This document shows positions 15,814 to 26,393 of a stretch of 64,000 nucleotides of DNA, in pieces. Location of the stretch: assembly GCA_963743035.1 (NCBI GenBank), contig CAVUOB010000018.1, forward strand, positions 806,001-870,000, given 5' to 3'. Origin of the DNA: PALSA-911 sp963743035 (GTDB lineage: Bacteria > Pseudomonadota > Alphaproteobacteria > Acetobacterales > Acetobacteraceae). Made by a program: the position numbers and the translations under genes. Below the pieces are notes generated by a model. It did no database searches. It was not told the origin of the DNA and saw only the letters and a list, made by a program, of their open reading frames with translations. Each line of letters opens with the position of its first letter. The stretch's first letter is position 1.

Positions 15814-17298
15814 ATGACCAGAAACCCTGCCTTCCTGCGCGAATGGTTTTCCAATCCGCGGGCCGACATCCTGTCCGGTATCGTCGTCGCCCTGGCGCTC
15901 ATCCCCGAGGCGATCGGCTTTTCGGTGATCGCCGGCGTGGACCCGAAAGTCGGCCTGTATGCCTCGGTGGTGATCGCCTGCGTGATCGCGTTCACCGGCG
16001 GACGGGCGGCGATGATCTCCGCGGCCACCGCTTCGACGGCCGTGCTGATGACCGGCCTCGTGCATGACCACGGCGTGCAGTACCTGTTCGCGGCGACCAT
16101 CCTGATGGGCGTATTCCAGATCCTCGCCGGCATCCTCAAGCTGGGCCGGCTGATGCGTTTCGTGTCGCAATCCGTGATGACCGGCTTCGTCAACGCTCTG
16201 GCGATCCTGATCTTCCTGGCGCAGATTCCGGAGCTCGTGCACGTGCCGCCCGCCACCTACGCGCTGATCGCGCTCGGGCTGGCGATCATCTATCTGTTTC
16301 CCTACCTCACCCGGGCCATTCCCTCGCCGCTGGTGGCGATCGCGGTGCTGACCACGATCACCGTCGTGTTCCGACTGGATGTGCGCACCGTGGCCGAACT
16401 CGGCGAGTTGCCGTCGGCGTTGCCGGGGTTCAGCCTGCCCGCGGTGCCGTTCACGCTGGAGACGTTGCGGATCCTGTTGCCGGTGTCGTTGACCCTCGCC
16501 GCCGTCGGGCTGCTCGAATCACTGCTGACGGCGCAGATCGTCGATGACATGACGGACACGCCGAGCGGCAAGAGCCGCGAATGCGTCGGGCAGGGCATCG
16601 CCAACATGGCCTCCGCGGTGTTCGGCGGCATGGGCGGCTGCGCGATGATCGGCCAGTCCGTGATCAACGTGTCGTCAGGCGGCCGGGGCCGGCTGTCCAC
16701 GCTGGTCGCCGGCGTGTTCCTGCTGGTGCTGCTGGTGGCGTTGCAGGACCTGCTGGCCATCGTGCCGGTCGCGGCATTGACCGCGGTGATGATCATGGTG
16801 TCGGTCAACACGTTCTCCTGGCGGTCGATCGCCCGGCTGCGCAGCAATCCGCTGCCGTCCTCGGTGGTGATGCTGGCGACGGTCGGAACCGTGGTGGCAA
16901 CGGCCGATCTGGCCAAGGGAGTGCTGGTGGGCGTGCTGCTGTCGGGCGTGTTCTTCGCTGGCAAGGTCTCGCGCCTCAGCCGGGTCACCTCCACGCTGTC
17001 GCCCGACGGGCGGGTGCGGACCTACCTGGTGGAAGGGCAGGTGTTCTTCGTCTCCGCCGGCATTTTTTCCGAGGCGATCGACGTGCTGGAGCCGGTGGAC
17101 CGGATCGTGATCGATGTGGGGGCCGCCCATTTCTGGGATATCTCGGCCGTCGGCGCGCTTGATCGCGTGGTGCTGAAGGCCCGCCGGCATGGGTGCCCGG
17201 TAGAGGTGGTCGGCCTCAATGCCGCCAGCGCCACGATGGTGGAGCGCTTTGCCACGCATAATCAGCCGGAAGCGGCGTCATCGGCGGCTCCGCACTGA
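15814..17298 (+). CDS. SulP family inorganic anion transporter
   Basis: A 494-residue inner-membrane transporter of the SulP (SLC26) family, with about 10-12 hydrophobic segments and a C-terminal STAS domain (from about residue 400, including I-V-I-D-V-G-A-A-H-F-W-D-I-S-A). Family members carry sulfate, bicarbonate, nitrate or organic anions. G-I-V-V-A-L-A-L-I-P-E-A-I-G-F-S at about 22-37 is the family entry signature. The ATG at 15814 is preferred over an in-frame TTG at 15781. No carbonic anhydrase or sulfur gene is fused or adjacent, so the anion is undetermined. Confidence 0.9.
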   Translation: MTRNPAFLREWFSNPRADILSGIVVALALIPEAIGFSVIAGVDPKVGLYASVVIACVIAFTGGRAAMISAATASTAVLMTGLVHDHGVQYLFAATILMGVFQILAGILKLGRLMRFVSQSVMTGFVNALAILIFLAQIPELVHVPPATYALIALGLAIIYLFPYLTRAIPSPLVAIAVLTTITVVFRLDVRTVAELGELPSALPGFSLPAVPFTLETLRILLPVSLTLAAVGLLESLLTAQIVDDMTDTPSGKSRECVGQGIANMASAVFGGMGGCAMIGQSVINVSSGGRGRLSTLVAGVFLLVLLVALQDLLAIVPVAALTAVMIMVSVNTFSWRSIARLRSNPLPSSVVMLATVGTVVATADLAKGVLVGVLLSGVFFAGKVSRLSRVTSTLSPDGRVRTYLVEGQVFFVSAGIFSEAIDVLEPVDRIVIDVGAAHFWDISAVGALDRVVLKARRHGCPVEVVGLNAASATMVERFATHNQPEAASSAAPH

Positions 17299-17329
17299 CG
17301 CCGTCGGCGCGGCCGGACGCCGATCCAGA

Positions 17330-18271
17330 TTACGCGACAGTGCCTACGCCGCGGCGGCGCAGGAGCCATCGCGGCAGCCGTCCGTCGATGCAGGCCAGGC
17401 CGCCGCCGATCAACGCCATGCCGACGAAATGCCGGGGCAGCAGCGTTTCGCCCAGCACGAGTACGCCGAGCCATATGGCGCTGACGGGAATGAGGAAGGT
17501 GACCAGCAGCAGGTTGGTCGCCCCGGCTGCGGCCAGGATGCGGAAATACAGCACGTAGGCGAGTGCCGTGGAGAGCAGCCCCACCCCCAGGACCGCGCCC
17601 CATGTCGTTGCGTGCGGCATGGACAATTCCCATGGCCGGTCCACCAGCAGCGCGACGGGCAGCAGCAACAGGGTGGAGGCGCTCACCTGTCCTGCGGCGG
17701 TGGCGAGCGGCGGCACGTTCATGCGCCGGAATCTGCGACCGAAGGTTCCGGCGAACGCGTAGGAGAGCGCCGCCACGAGGCAGGCGATCTGCGCCAGCAC
17801 GTCCGTCCCCACACCGCCGAGCGCGTCGGGACCGATCATCACGGCCGCGCCGGCGAAGCCGACCGCCACGCCCGCCGCCTTGAGCGGGGTCAGCTTCTCG
17901 TCGGGTGTGAGCAGGTGCGCGACCAGCACGGTGAACAGCGGTGTGGTCGCGTTCAAGATCGAGGCGAGGCCGCTGGCGATGCGGTGCTGACCCCAAACGA
18001 TCAACACGAAGGGCAGCACGTTGTTGAGCACCGCCATGCCGAAGAACGCGGTCCATACATGGCCTTCCCGCGGCATCCGCTGTCCGAGCAGTCGCAGCAG
18101 CAACAGCAGGGTTGCCGCGGCGACGGCCACCCGCAGCCAGACCAGGGTGAGGGATGGCAGCTCGCGTACGGCCACGCCGTTGAAGAAGAACGATCCGCCC
18201 CAGACCACGGCGAGGCCCAACAGCATGGCCCATTCCCGACCGCCCATGACCGGCCCTCTACCCGTTGTCAT
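17330..18271 (-). CDS. EamA/DMT family transporter
   Basis: A 313-residue drug/metabolite transporter with ten predicted membrane helices arranged as two EamA repeats (first about 12-145, second about 160-295). Landmarks are V-V-W-G-G-S-F-F-F near the start and L-S-T-A-L-A-Y-V-L-Y-F near the end of the second repeat. Such proteins export small metabolites. The start at 18271 has a gagaggga ribosome site; the frame remains open to 19204 but that part is antisense to the aldolase. Substrate unknown. Confidence 0.88.
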   Translation of the reverse strand: MTTGRGPVMGGREWAMLLGLAVVWGGSFFFNGVAVRELPSLTLVWLRVAVAAATLLLLLRLLGQRMPREGHVWTAFFGMAVLNNVLPFVLIVWGQHRIASGLASILNATTPLFTVLVAHLLTPDEKLTPLKAAGVAVGFAGAAVMIGPDALGGVGTDVLAQIACLVAALSYAFAGTFGRRFRRMNVPPLATAAGQVSASTLLLLPVALLVDRPWELSMPHATTWGAVLGVGLLSTALAYVLYFRILAAAGATNLLLVTFLIPVSAIWLGVLVLGETLLPRHFVGMALIGGGLACIDGRLPRWLLRRRGVGTVA

Positions 18272-18496
18272 CTCTGCATCCCTCTCTGCCTGGCCCGGTA
18301 GACTGGCCGCATCGTCGCATTGGTGCACTCCGGATCTTGCCATGGCACGCTTGGAGACGGCGGACATTCCTCTTTGCTTGGCCCTTGGCCCGGGGCGGAC
18401 ATTCAAGTGGAGACACGACCCCGGCGGCCCGTTTTCTTGACGCCGCGCCCGCCAAGGACCGATGATCCTCCCAGCCCCGGCAAAGGAACCCCCGAT

Positions 18497-19270
18497 ATGA
18501 ACGTCGCCTCCTCCCAGGCCTCCCTGCATGGCGTTTCGGAACAGGAATGGCAGATCCGCTGCGACCTCGCGGCGCTGTATCGCCTCGTCGCGCATTACCG
18601 GATGACGGATTTCATCTACACTCATCTGTCCGCCCGCATTCCCGGGCCGGAGCATCATTTCCTGATCAACAAATACGGTGTCCATTTCCATGAAATGCGC
18701 GCCTCGGACCTGGTGAAGATCGACCTCGAGGGCAACATCGTCGAGGAAGGTGCGGGCAAGTCCAAGCGCGTCAACGCCGCCGGCTTCACCATCCATTCCG
18801 CGATCCACATGGCCCGCGAGGACCTGATGTGCGTGGCCCATACCCATACCGCCTCGGGCATCGCCGTTTCCGCGCAGAAGCAGGGCCTGCTGCCGCTGTC
18901 GCAGCAATCCATGAAGTTCTACAACAACATAGCCTATCATGGTTACGAAGGCATCGCGCTGGATCTGGACGAGCGGGAACGCCTGGTCGCCGATCTCGGC
19001 AATTACTCCGCGATGATTCTGCGCAACCACGGCCTGCTGGTCGGCGGCAAGTCTGTCGGCGAGGCGTTCCTGACGCTCTACACGCTGGAACGCGCCTGCC
19101 AGGCGCAGGTCGCGGCGATGTCGGGCGGGGCGGAACTCGTCATCCCGCCGAAGGAAGTTTGCGAGCACGCGCGCGCGCAGTTCGCCAACCAGACCGAGGA
19201 ACACATCGCCTTCGCCTGGGAAGCCGCGCTGCGCCTGATCGAGAACGACAAGCCGGATTATCGTAGCTGA
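18497..19270 (+). CDS. Class II aldolase/adducin family protein
   Basis: A 257-residue member of the fuculose-1-phosphate aldolase/adducin family. Zinc ligands are visible as H-T-H-T (about 116-119) plus N-H-G at about 180-182 (R-N-H-G-L-L-V-G-G). It begins a four-gene rightward set with OppD- and OppF-type ATPases and an iron alcohol dehydrogenase. That suggests a catabolic unit that imports and degrades an oxygenated compound. Many alphaproteobacterial homologues have no assigned substrate. The ATG at 18497 has aagga upstream. Confidence 0.87.
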   Translation: MNVASSQASLHGVSEQEWQIRCDLAALYRLVAHYRMTDFIYTHLSARIPGPEHHFLINKYGVHFHEMRASDLVKIDLEGNIVEEGAGKSKRVNAAGFTIHSAIHMAREDLMCVAHTHTASGIAVSAQKQGLLPLSQQSMKFYNNIAYHGYEGIALDLDERERLVADLGNYSAMILRNHGLLVGGKSVGEAFLTLYTLERACQAQVAAMSGGAELVIPPKEVCEHARAQFANQTEEHIAFAWEAALRLIENDKPDYRS

Positions 19271-19299
19271 CGACCGGCACGGACCGGGAGCAGGCCCCG

Positions 19300-20291
<992 letters not shown>

Positions 20292-20295
<4 letters not shown>

Positions 20296-21368
20296 GCGCG
20301 CCGCTGCTCGAGGTTCGCGATCTCACCCGCCACTTCGCCGGCGCCCCCGGCATCTTTGGCGGTGCCGGGGCTGGCGTGGTGCGCGCGGTGGACGGCGTGT
20401 CGTTTCAATTGTTCCCAGGGGAGACCCTGGCATTGGTCGGCGAGTCCGGCTGCGGCAAATCCACCACCGCCCGCCTGGCGCTGCGCCTGATAGAGCCGAC
20501 TTCCGGCAGCATCCATTTCGAGGGAAACGACATCACCCGGCTGGAAGGTGCGGCGCTGCGCGCGCTGCGCCGGCGCCTGCAGATCGTGTTCCAGGATCCC
20601 TTCGCCTCGCTCAATCCGCGCATGACCATCGGCCAGATCCTGGAAGAACCGCTGATCCTGCATCGCATGGGCGATCGGGCCGCCCGCCGGGCCCGCGTCG
20701 CCGAGCTGCTTGGGCTGGTCGGCCTCGCGCCCTACCACGCGCAGCGCTACCCGCATGAATTCTCCGGCGGTCAGCGCCAGCGCATCGGCATCGCGCGGGC
20801 CCTGGCGGTGGAGCCGGCCCTGATCGTCTGCGACGAGCCGGTCTCGGCGCTGGATGTGTCCATCCAGGCCCAGGTGGTGAACCTGCTGAAGGATCTGCAG
20901 ACCCGGCTCGGCCTCGCCTATCTGTTCATCGCTCACGACCTTGCCGTGGTGAAGCACGTCGCCGACCGGGTGGCGGTGATGTATCTCGGCCAGATCGTTG
21001 AAATCGCCGCCAAGGACAAGCTGTTCGCCGAACCCAGCCACCCCTATACGCGCACGCTGCTATCGGCGATCCCCCGGCCGGACCCGCACCGCGTCGGCGC
21101 CCGGCAGATCCCGGGCGGCGATGTTCCGAGCCCGATGAACCCGCCCGCCGGCTGCCGCTTCCACACACGCTGCCCGTTCGCCATCGAGCGCTGCCGCCAG
21201 GAAGCGCCGGCGCTGCGTGCCACCGGCGAGGGCCACCTGACCGCTTGTCACCGAGCCGCCGAACTGCCGCCCGCCGGGGACCGCGCCGCGGCCAGCCGGA
21301 TGCCCCCGATGGCGGCGAAGCGCCTGGCGCTGTATGCAGCACGGCGCAGCCAGGCGGACCACGCCTGA
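20292..21368 (+). CDS. Peptide/opine ABC transporter ATPase, OppF/DppF type
   Basis: A 358-residue ATPase whose ATG overlaps the stop of the OppD-type gene (ATGA), so translation is coupled. Walker A is G-E-S-G-C-G-K-S at about 52-59, Q-loop V-F-Q-D-P-F-A-S-L-N-P, signature F-S-G-G-Q-R-Q-R, Walker B L-I-V-C-D-E-P. The OppF C-terminal extension with P-A-G-C-R-F-H-T-R-C-P is present. Permease and binding-protein genes are missing here, so this ATPase pair must serve membrane subunits encoded elsewhere. Confidence 0.9.
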
Positions 21369-21389
21369 GGACAGACCGGGAGGAACCAA

Positions 21390-22577
21390 ATGATCGCCAA
21401 CATCGCCTCGCCCCGCATGATGCTGGTCGGCGGCGGCACAATCCGCCAACTCGCCGAAGTGCTGGCCAAGTTCGGCCTGTCCCGGCCGTTGGTCGTCACC
21501 GACCCGTTCATGGTGTCCTCCGGCCTGGTGCAACGCTGCCTGGAACCCCTGGCGGAAGCCGGCATAACCGCCACCGTTTTCAGCGACACCATCCCGGAAC
21601 CGACCGACACCATTGTCGAGAACGGCCTGACCGCAATCCGCGCCGGCGAGTACGACTGCCTGATCGGTTTCGGCGGCGGCTCGCCGATCGACACCGCCAA
21701 GGCGATGGCCATTCTGGCGGTCGGTGGCGGAAAGATGCGCGACTACAAGGTGCCGTTCCAGGCCGACCGCGGCGCGATGCCGGTCATCGCCATTCCCACC
21801 ACCGCCGGCACCGGCAGCGAATGCACCCGCTTCACAGTCATCACCGACCATGAGCGCGACGAGAAGATGCTGATCGCCGGCCTCGGCGCCCTGCCGCTTG
21901 CCGCCATCGTGGATTATGAGCTCACCTTCACCGTGCCGCCGCGCACCACTGCCGATACCGGCGTCGACAGCCTGACCCATGCGCTCGAGGCCTATGTCTC
22001 CAAGCGCGCCAATCCGTTCTCCGACGCGCTGGCGCTGGCCGCCATGGAGCTGATCGGCAAGCATCTGCGCACCGCCTACGCCGAGCCGCGCAACGCCGAG
22101 GCGCGGGACGCGATGATGCTCGGCGCCACCCAGGCGGGGTTGGCGTTCTCCAACAGTTCGGTCGCCCTGGTGCACGGCATGTCCCGGCCGATCGGCGCGC
22201 ATTTCCACGTGCCGCACGGTCTGTCCAACGCCATGCTGTTGCCGGCCATCACCCGCTTCTCGGTCGGCGCCGCCGAAGCCCGCTACGCCGAAGCCTCCCG
22301 CCGCGCCGGCTTCGCCGCGCTCACCGATACCGACACGATCGCCGCCGCCAAGCTGGTCAGCGGCCTGGAACAACTGAACGCCGATCTCGGCGTGCCGACG
22401 CCCGCGGCCTATGGCATCGACGAGGCCATCTGGAACGGCAAGCTGGACCTGATGGCCGAGCAGGCCCTGGCTTCCGGCAGCCCCGGCAACAACCCCCGCG
22501 TGCCCGAAAAGGCGGAAATCACCGCCCTCTACCGCGAAGTCTGGACCGGCAGCCGCAGCAACGCGCCTGGTGGTTGA
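21390..22577 (+). CDS. Iron-containing alcohol dehydrogenase
   Basis: A 395-residue group III dehydrogenase that oxidises an alcohol with NAD(P)+. The nucleotide-binding G-G-G-S-P-I-D-T-A-K is at about 95-104, T-T-A-G-T-G-S-E at about 138-145, and metal ligands D-S-L-T-H-A-L-E-A-Y at about 194-203 and H-G-x-x-x-P-x-G-x-x-x-H. It sits 21 bp after the OppF-type gene with a strong gggagga ribosome site, making it the last gene of that operon. A terminator-like hairpin follows. Confidence 0.9.
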   Translation: MIANIASPRMMLVGGGTIRQLAEVLAKFGLSRPLVVTDPFMVSSGLVQRCLEPLAEAGITATVFSDTIPEPTDTIVENGLTAIRAGEYDCLIGFGGGSPIDTAKAMAILAVGGGKMRDYKVPFQADRGAMPVIAIPTTAGTGSECTRFTVITDHERDEKMLIAGLGALPLAAIVDYELTFTVPPRTTADTGVDSLTHALEAYVSKRANPFSDALALAAMELIGKHLRTAYAEPRNAEARDAMMLGATQAGLAFSNSSVALVHGMSRPIGAHFHVPHGLSNAMLLPAITRFSVGAAEARYAEASRRAGFAALTDTDTIAAAKLVSGLEQLNADLGVPTPAAYGIDEAIWNGKLDLMAEQALASGSPGNNPRVPEKAEITALYREVWTGSRSNAPGG

Positions 22578-22587
22578 GGCATCGAAG

Positions 22588-22616
22588 AAGGCCAGGGGGC
22601 TTTGCCCCCTGGCCTT
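22588..22616. terminator. Bidirectional hairpin between convergent dehydrogenase genes
   Basis: aaggccagggggc-ttt-gccccctggcctt is a perfect 13-bp stem with a 3-nt loop, placed between the ends of the alcohol and aldehyde dehydrogenase genes. No long T run on either side, but the position and strength suggest a shared terminator. Confidence 0.6.
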
Positions 22617-22650
22617 ACTTGGATCCCGTCATTCCCCGACGCGATTGGTA

Positions 22651-24135
22651 TCAGTCGGTCTTGATCCAGACCGATTTCACGTTCAGGTATTCTTCCAGGT
22701 GCTGCACGCCGGATTCCCGGCCGTAGCCGCTCATCTTGTAGCCGCCGAACGGCACCGCGGGGTCCATTGCCTGGTAGCAGTTGATCCACACCGAGCCGGC
22801 GCGGATGCTTCGGGCCAGGCGGTGTGCCTTGCCGACGTCGCGCGTCCAGATGCCGCTGCCCAGGCCGAACTGCGTGTTGTTGCCGCGCTCGATCACTTCG
22901 TCGATATCGGTGAACGGAATGGCCGAGATGACCGGACCGAAGATTTCCTCCTGGGCGATGCGCATGTCGTCGCGCACGCCGGCGAACACCGTGGGGGGCA
23001 CAAAGTAGCCATTGGCCAGCGCGCCGTCGGTCAGGCGTTCGCCGCCCGATAGCGGGTTGGCGCCTTCCTGCCGGCCGATGCTGAGATATCCGGTCACCCG
23101 GTCCAGCTGCTCGCGCGACACCAGCGGGCCGACCTGGGTTTCCGGATCGCGGCCGTCGCCCACGCGCAGGGTCCTGGAGAACTCCGCCACGCGGCCGACG
23201 AACTCGTCGTAGATCTTCTGTTCGACGAACAGCCGCGTGCCGGCGCTGCAGATCTGGCCCGAATTGGCGAACACCGCCATCGCGGAGCCGGGCACCGCCT
23301 GGTTCAGGTCGGCGTCGGCGAACACGATGTCCGGCGACTTGCCGCCGAGTTCCAGCGACACCCGCTTCAGGTTGCCGGCGGAGGCGCGGATGATCGATTG
23401 GCCGGTCAGGTGCGATCCGGTAAACGCCACCTTGTCCACGTCCGGATGCGCGGCCAGCGCGGCACCGGCGGTCTCGCCGAAGCCTGGCACGACGTTCACC
23501 ACGCCGGGTGGCACGCCGGCTTCCAGGCACAATTCCGCCAGGCGCAACGATGTCAGCGGCGCCTCCTCGGCGGGTTTCAGCACCACGGTGCAGCCGGTGG
23601 CGAGCGCCGGGCCGATCTTCCAGATCGTCGCGGTCAGCGGGCCGTTCCACGGAATGATGGCGCCGACCACGCCGACCGGTTCCTTCAGCGTGAAGGACAC
23701 GTATTCGCCGGGCAGCGAGTTGTCGATGGTTTCGCCGTGCAGGGCGGTGGCCATGCCGGCATAGAAGCGCAGCATGCCGACGGCGCGCTGGCGGTTGTTG
23801 CGGGTGCGGCTGATCGGCGCGCCCATGTCGAGCGTATCGAGCGCCGCCAGCTCCTCGATATCGCGTTCCACCAGATCAGCCAGGCGCAGCAGCAGGCGCT
23901 GACGTTCCGCCGGCTTGAACTTGCTCCAGGGGCCCTTGAACGCTTCCCTCGCCGCGGCGACCGCGCGGTCGATGTCCTCGGCGTCGCCCTCGGCGACATG
24001 GGCCAGCAATTCGCCGGTGGCGGGATTGAAGGTCTCGAAGGTCTTGCCGGAAGCGGCTTCCAGCCACTTGCCGCCGATCAGCATGCGTTTCGCCTTGCCG
24101 TCGAGGAAGGGGTGTATCTCGGTCATGATGTTCAT
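22651..24135 (-). CDS. Aldehyde dehydrogenase (NAD(P)+)
   Basis: A 494-residue ALDH superfamily enzyme oxidising an aldehyde to its acid. The I-P-W-N motif is at 161-164, the general base Glu262 in L-E-L-G-G-K-S, and the nucleophile Cys296 in N-S-G-Q-I-C-S-A-G-T. Length is normal. Its ATG shares a base with the preceding gene's stop (TGATG), so the two are translationally coupled. Convergent with the aldolase/alcohol dehydrogenase operon, it may act on the product of that alcohol dehydrogenase, which is inference. Confidence 0.93.
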   Translation of the reverse strand: MNIMTEIHPFLDGKAKRMLIGGKWLEAASGKTFETFNPATGELLAHVAEGDAEDIDRAVAAAREAFKGPWSKFKPAERQRLLLRLADLVERDIEELAALDTLDMGAPISRTRNNRQRAVGMLRFYAGMATALHGETIDNSLPGEYVSFTLKEPVGVVGAIIPWNGPLTATIWKIGPALATGCTVVLKPAEEAPLTSLRLAELCLEAGVPPGVVNVVPGFGETAGAALAAHPDVDKVAFTGSHLTGQSIIRASAGNLKRVSLELGGKSPDIVFADADLNQAVPGSAMAVFANSGQICSAGTRLFVEQKIYDEFVGRVAEFSRTLRVGDGRDPETQVGPLVSREQLDRVTGYLSIGRQEGANPLSGGERLTDGALANGYFVPPTVFAGVRDDMRIAQEEIFGPVISAIPFTDIDEVIERGNNTQFGLGSGIWTRDVGKAHRLARSIRAGSVWINCYQAMDPAVPFGGYKMSGYGRESGVQHLEEYLNVKSVWIKTD

Positions 24136-24560
24136 CAGTGCGGTCTCCTTGCCAAACTTGGACTTGTTTCCGGGCTGGTCTCTTGCGGCGTTGCCGCCAG
24201 CGCTGCGCCGAGGGTGCCGGCGTCCTCGTCGTTCATCGCGAAGGCAACCTCGAAGCCGTCCTTCGTGCCGAGTTTCAGGATCAGGTTGTCGTCGCCCCAG
24301 GCGCGTTCGAGCTGCCAGGTGCTGAGGAACTGCACGACGCGCAGCGAGCTGTCGTCGAAACGGGCGTCGAGCGCGGCCTGCAGCATGCGCGGCAACGTCA
24401 TCAGCAGACCGGACAGGGCATCGAACGGCAGGATGATCGCGTGGGTTCGCCCGCCGGCGGCGATGAATTCGAGGCGGATCTGATTGCCCCCTGGCAGCAC
24501 GGCCCAGTTGGTCAGTTCCCGGCCTTCCAGGGGCAGGGCGTCGTTCGGCCCGAAATCCAT
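24135..24560 (-). CDS. Hypothetical protein coupled to aldehyde dehydrogenase
   Basis: A 141-residue soluble protein with mixed alpha/beta character (I-R-L-E-F-I-A-A-G-G, L-R-V-V-Q-F-L-S-T-W, D-N-L-I-L-K-L-G-T-K-D-G-F-E-V-A-F). No signal or membrane segment. The stop overlaps the aldehyde dehydrogenase start by one base. I do not recognise the family. Confidence 0.65.
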   Translation of the reverse strand: MDFGPNDALPLEGRELTNWAVLPGGNQIRLEFIAAGGRTHAIILPFDALSGLLMTLPRMLQAALDARFDDSSLRVVQFLSTWQLERAWGDDNLILKLGTKDGFEVAFAMNDEDAGTLGAALAATPQETSPETSPSLARRPH

Positions 24561-24646
24561 CGGCTCCTCCGCTTCGTTATTCCTGAATGGATATAGCGAA
24601 GCGCAGCCCGGTAGTCTACCGGCCCCTGGTGGGCGGGAGGCCGGCC

Positions 24647-25135
24647 CTACTCGCCGGCGGCGGCGCGATCCGGTTTGAGGTCGATCAGCCTTGTGCCGTC
24701 GAGGCAGTCGAGGCCGCGTACGCGCAGGACCGTCCCATCGATATCCACGAGATCGACGATCGAGGAGGCAATCGGGTTCGGCCGCACCGGCGAGCGCAGG
24801 GCGAAGGTGCCGGTCGTCTGTTCGGTGCGGAAAGGGGTCTGCAGCACCAGGTCGCGGCGCGCCTCATGCATCCAGTACAATACCTGAATGCGCCGGTGCG
24901 AAGCGAGGCCCGTCAGCGCCGCGCGCCAGCGTTCGTCGACCACGATCGAGCAGACAGGCCCGTCCGGGGTGCCGCGCTTAGGACATTCGCTGCGCAGCCG
25001 CCACGGGGTGGGGATGGTGCCGATGAAATAGATGCCGGCATCGGTACGCGCCGGCAGCTCGACGGCCGCCTCGCCGGAGCGCAGCGCGTTCGGGTCGTCC
25101 GATGGCCTGTCGTTCATGGATGGCCTGTCGTTCAT
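24647..25135 (-). CDS. trmO: tRNA (t6A37) methyltransferase, TrmO/TsaA family
   Basis: A 162-residue UPF0066/TsaA beta-barrel protein. TrmO methylates N6-threonylcarbamoyladenosine-37 in some tRNAs. Family features are I-G-T-I-x-T-P at about 37-43, the R-P-N-P-I-A segment at about 117-122 (canonical R-P-N-P-I-G), and L-D-C-L-D-G-T near the end. The first 36 bases are a perfect 18-bp tandem duplication, so M-N-D-R-P-S occurs twice and two equally placed start codons exist (25135 and 25117). Confidence 0.82.
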   Translation of the reverse strand: MNDRPSMNDRPSDDPNALRSGEAAVELPARTDAGIYFIGTIPTPWRLRSECPKRGTPDGPVCSIVVDERWRAALTGLASHRRIQVLYWMHEARRDLVLQTPFRTEQTTGTFALRSPVRPNPIASSIVDLVDIDGTVLRVRGLDCLDGTRLIDLKPDRAAAGE

Positions 25136-25136
25136 G
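25101..25136 (-). repeat. Perfect 18-bp tandem duplication at the trmO start
   Basis: gatggcctgtcgttcatg occurs twice in direct succession (25101-25118 and 25119-25136). It duplicates the start codon and first five codons of trmO. Confidence 0.85.
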
Positions 25137-25166
25137 CCGGAACCGGTCGCTGCGCGCCGGACGGGC

Positions 25167-26393
25167 TCAACCGCGCGGCAAAGCGGATTGCTGCCTGGCT
25201 TCGAGCCATAGTTTCACCGCGCCGGCGGGCAGGGGGCGGGCGATGCGAAAGCCCTGCGCGCTGTCCACGCCCAATGCGTGCATCAGTTCCAGGTGCTCGG
25301 TATCCTCGATGCCTTCGGCGATGGTCTGGATGCCGGCCTCCCTGGCGATCTTCACGGTGCGTTCGATGAAGCTCCTGCTGTCGGGGTCGTAGCTGGCTTG
25401 CTGCACCACGGATTTGTCGAATTTCACCGAGGCGAATTCCATCTCCAGCAATGCCGCGGTATTCGTCATTTCCGGCGTGGCGTCGTCGATGCTCACGCGG
25501 TAGCCGAACTCGTTCAACCGCCGAACGACGCCGCGCAGGGTGTCCAGATCCCGGACCGGCTGGGTCTCGGTCAGCTCGATCACGATCTGCGAAGCGGGTA
25601 TGGCGCATTGCTGGCGCTGGGTTTCCAGCAGTTCGAACGTCTCCGGCATCAGCAGCACGTTCAGCGGCACATTCAGCCCGATCCGCAGCCCGAGGCGGGT
25701 CAGACCGTGGGCGCATGCCTCCTGCATCGCCCGGGTGATCATGATCCGGGTGAGCAGCCGGGAAAGGCCGGCGGCTTCCATCTGCGGGATGAAATGCTCC
25801 GCGGACAGCATGCCCAGGGCTGCATGATCCAGCCGGGCGAGCACTTCCAGCCCGGTGGGTTGCTGGTCCGACAGCCGGATGACGGGTTGATAGCGCAGCC
25901 TCAGCGCCGGGCCGTTCAGCGCGGCCACCATCTCGGCCCGGGTCAGCGTGGGGGGCGGCGTGCCGTCCGCGTCGCGGGAATGCTGGTCCAGCGCCCGGTT
26001 GAGCGCCGCGCGATTGGCCTGCTCGACGACGATGCTGCCTGGCAGCGCCCGTCCGGCATCGCCCAGCAGCAGCAGCCCGGTCCCCGAGCCGGCATCGCCG
26101 GCCGTCAGGTCGGCCAGCGCGTCGATTTCGGTGTCCGCGCGCCTGGCCTGCAGCAGCACCAGCGAATAGGGCGGCGATGCCGTCAGCACGCGCGCCAGCG
26201 CTGCCCGCGAGTTGCCGGCGGTGTCCACCGCCACGGCATTCAGCCGAGCCGCCGCCGCCGCCACCACGCGCGTCCAGCGCTGGTTGGCGCCAACCACGAG
26301 CAGGCGCAGAGGCGCCGACGCGCTCGCCGCTATCCAATCGGAGGTAGCCGAGCCGTTTGCCGTCACCATTGCTGAAAAAAGATCCGTGTCCAT
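25167..26393 (-). CDS. EAL-domain protein (cyclic-di-GMP phosphodiesterase or sensor) with degenerate receiver-like N-terminus
   Basis: A 408-residue protein. Residues about 28-140 resemble a degenerate response-regulator fold (L-R-L-L-V-V-G at the first strand) without a clear phosphoacceptor site. The EAL domain runs about 150-400. The signature is E-V-L (183-185), and the catalytic set appears kept: Glu183, Asn241, Glu273, Asp303-Asp304, Lys324, Glu360. Loop 6, normally D-D-F-G-T-G-Y-S-S, reads D-D-A-T-P-E-M-T-N, which is unusual and may lower activity or alter dimerisation. It could hydrolyse or only bind cyclic-di-GMP. Confidence 0.85.
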   Translation of the reverse strand: MDTDLFSAMVTANGSATSDWIAASASAPLRLLVVGANQRWTRVVAAAAARLNAVAVDTAGNSRAALARVLTASPPYSLVLLQARRADTEIDALADLTAGDAGSGTGLLLLGDAGRALPGSIVVEQANRAALNRALDQHSRDADGTPPPTLTRAEMVAALNGPALRLRYQPVIRLSDQQPTGLEVLARLDHAALGMLSAEHFIPQMEAAGLSRLLTRIMITRAMQEACAHGLTRLGLRIGLNVPLNVLLMPETFELLETQRQQCAIPASQIVIELTETQPVRDLDTLRGVVRRLNEFGYRVSIDDATPEMTNTAALLEMEFASVKFDKSVVQQASYDPDSRSFIERTVKIAREAGIQTIAEGIEDTEHLELMHALGVDSAQGFRIARPLPAGAVKLWLEARQQSALPRG

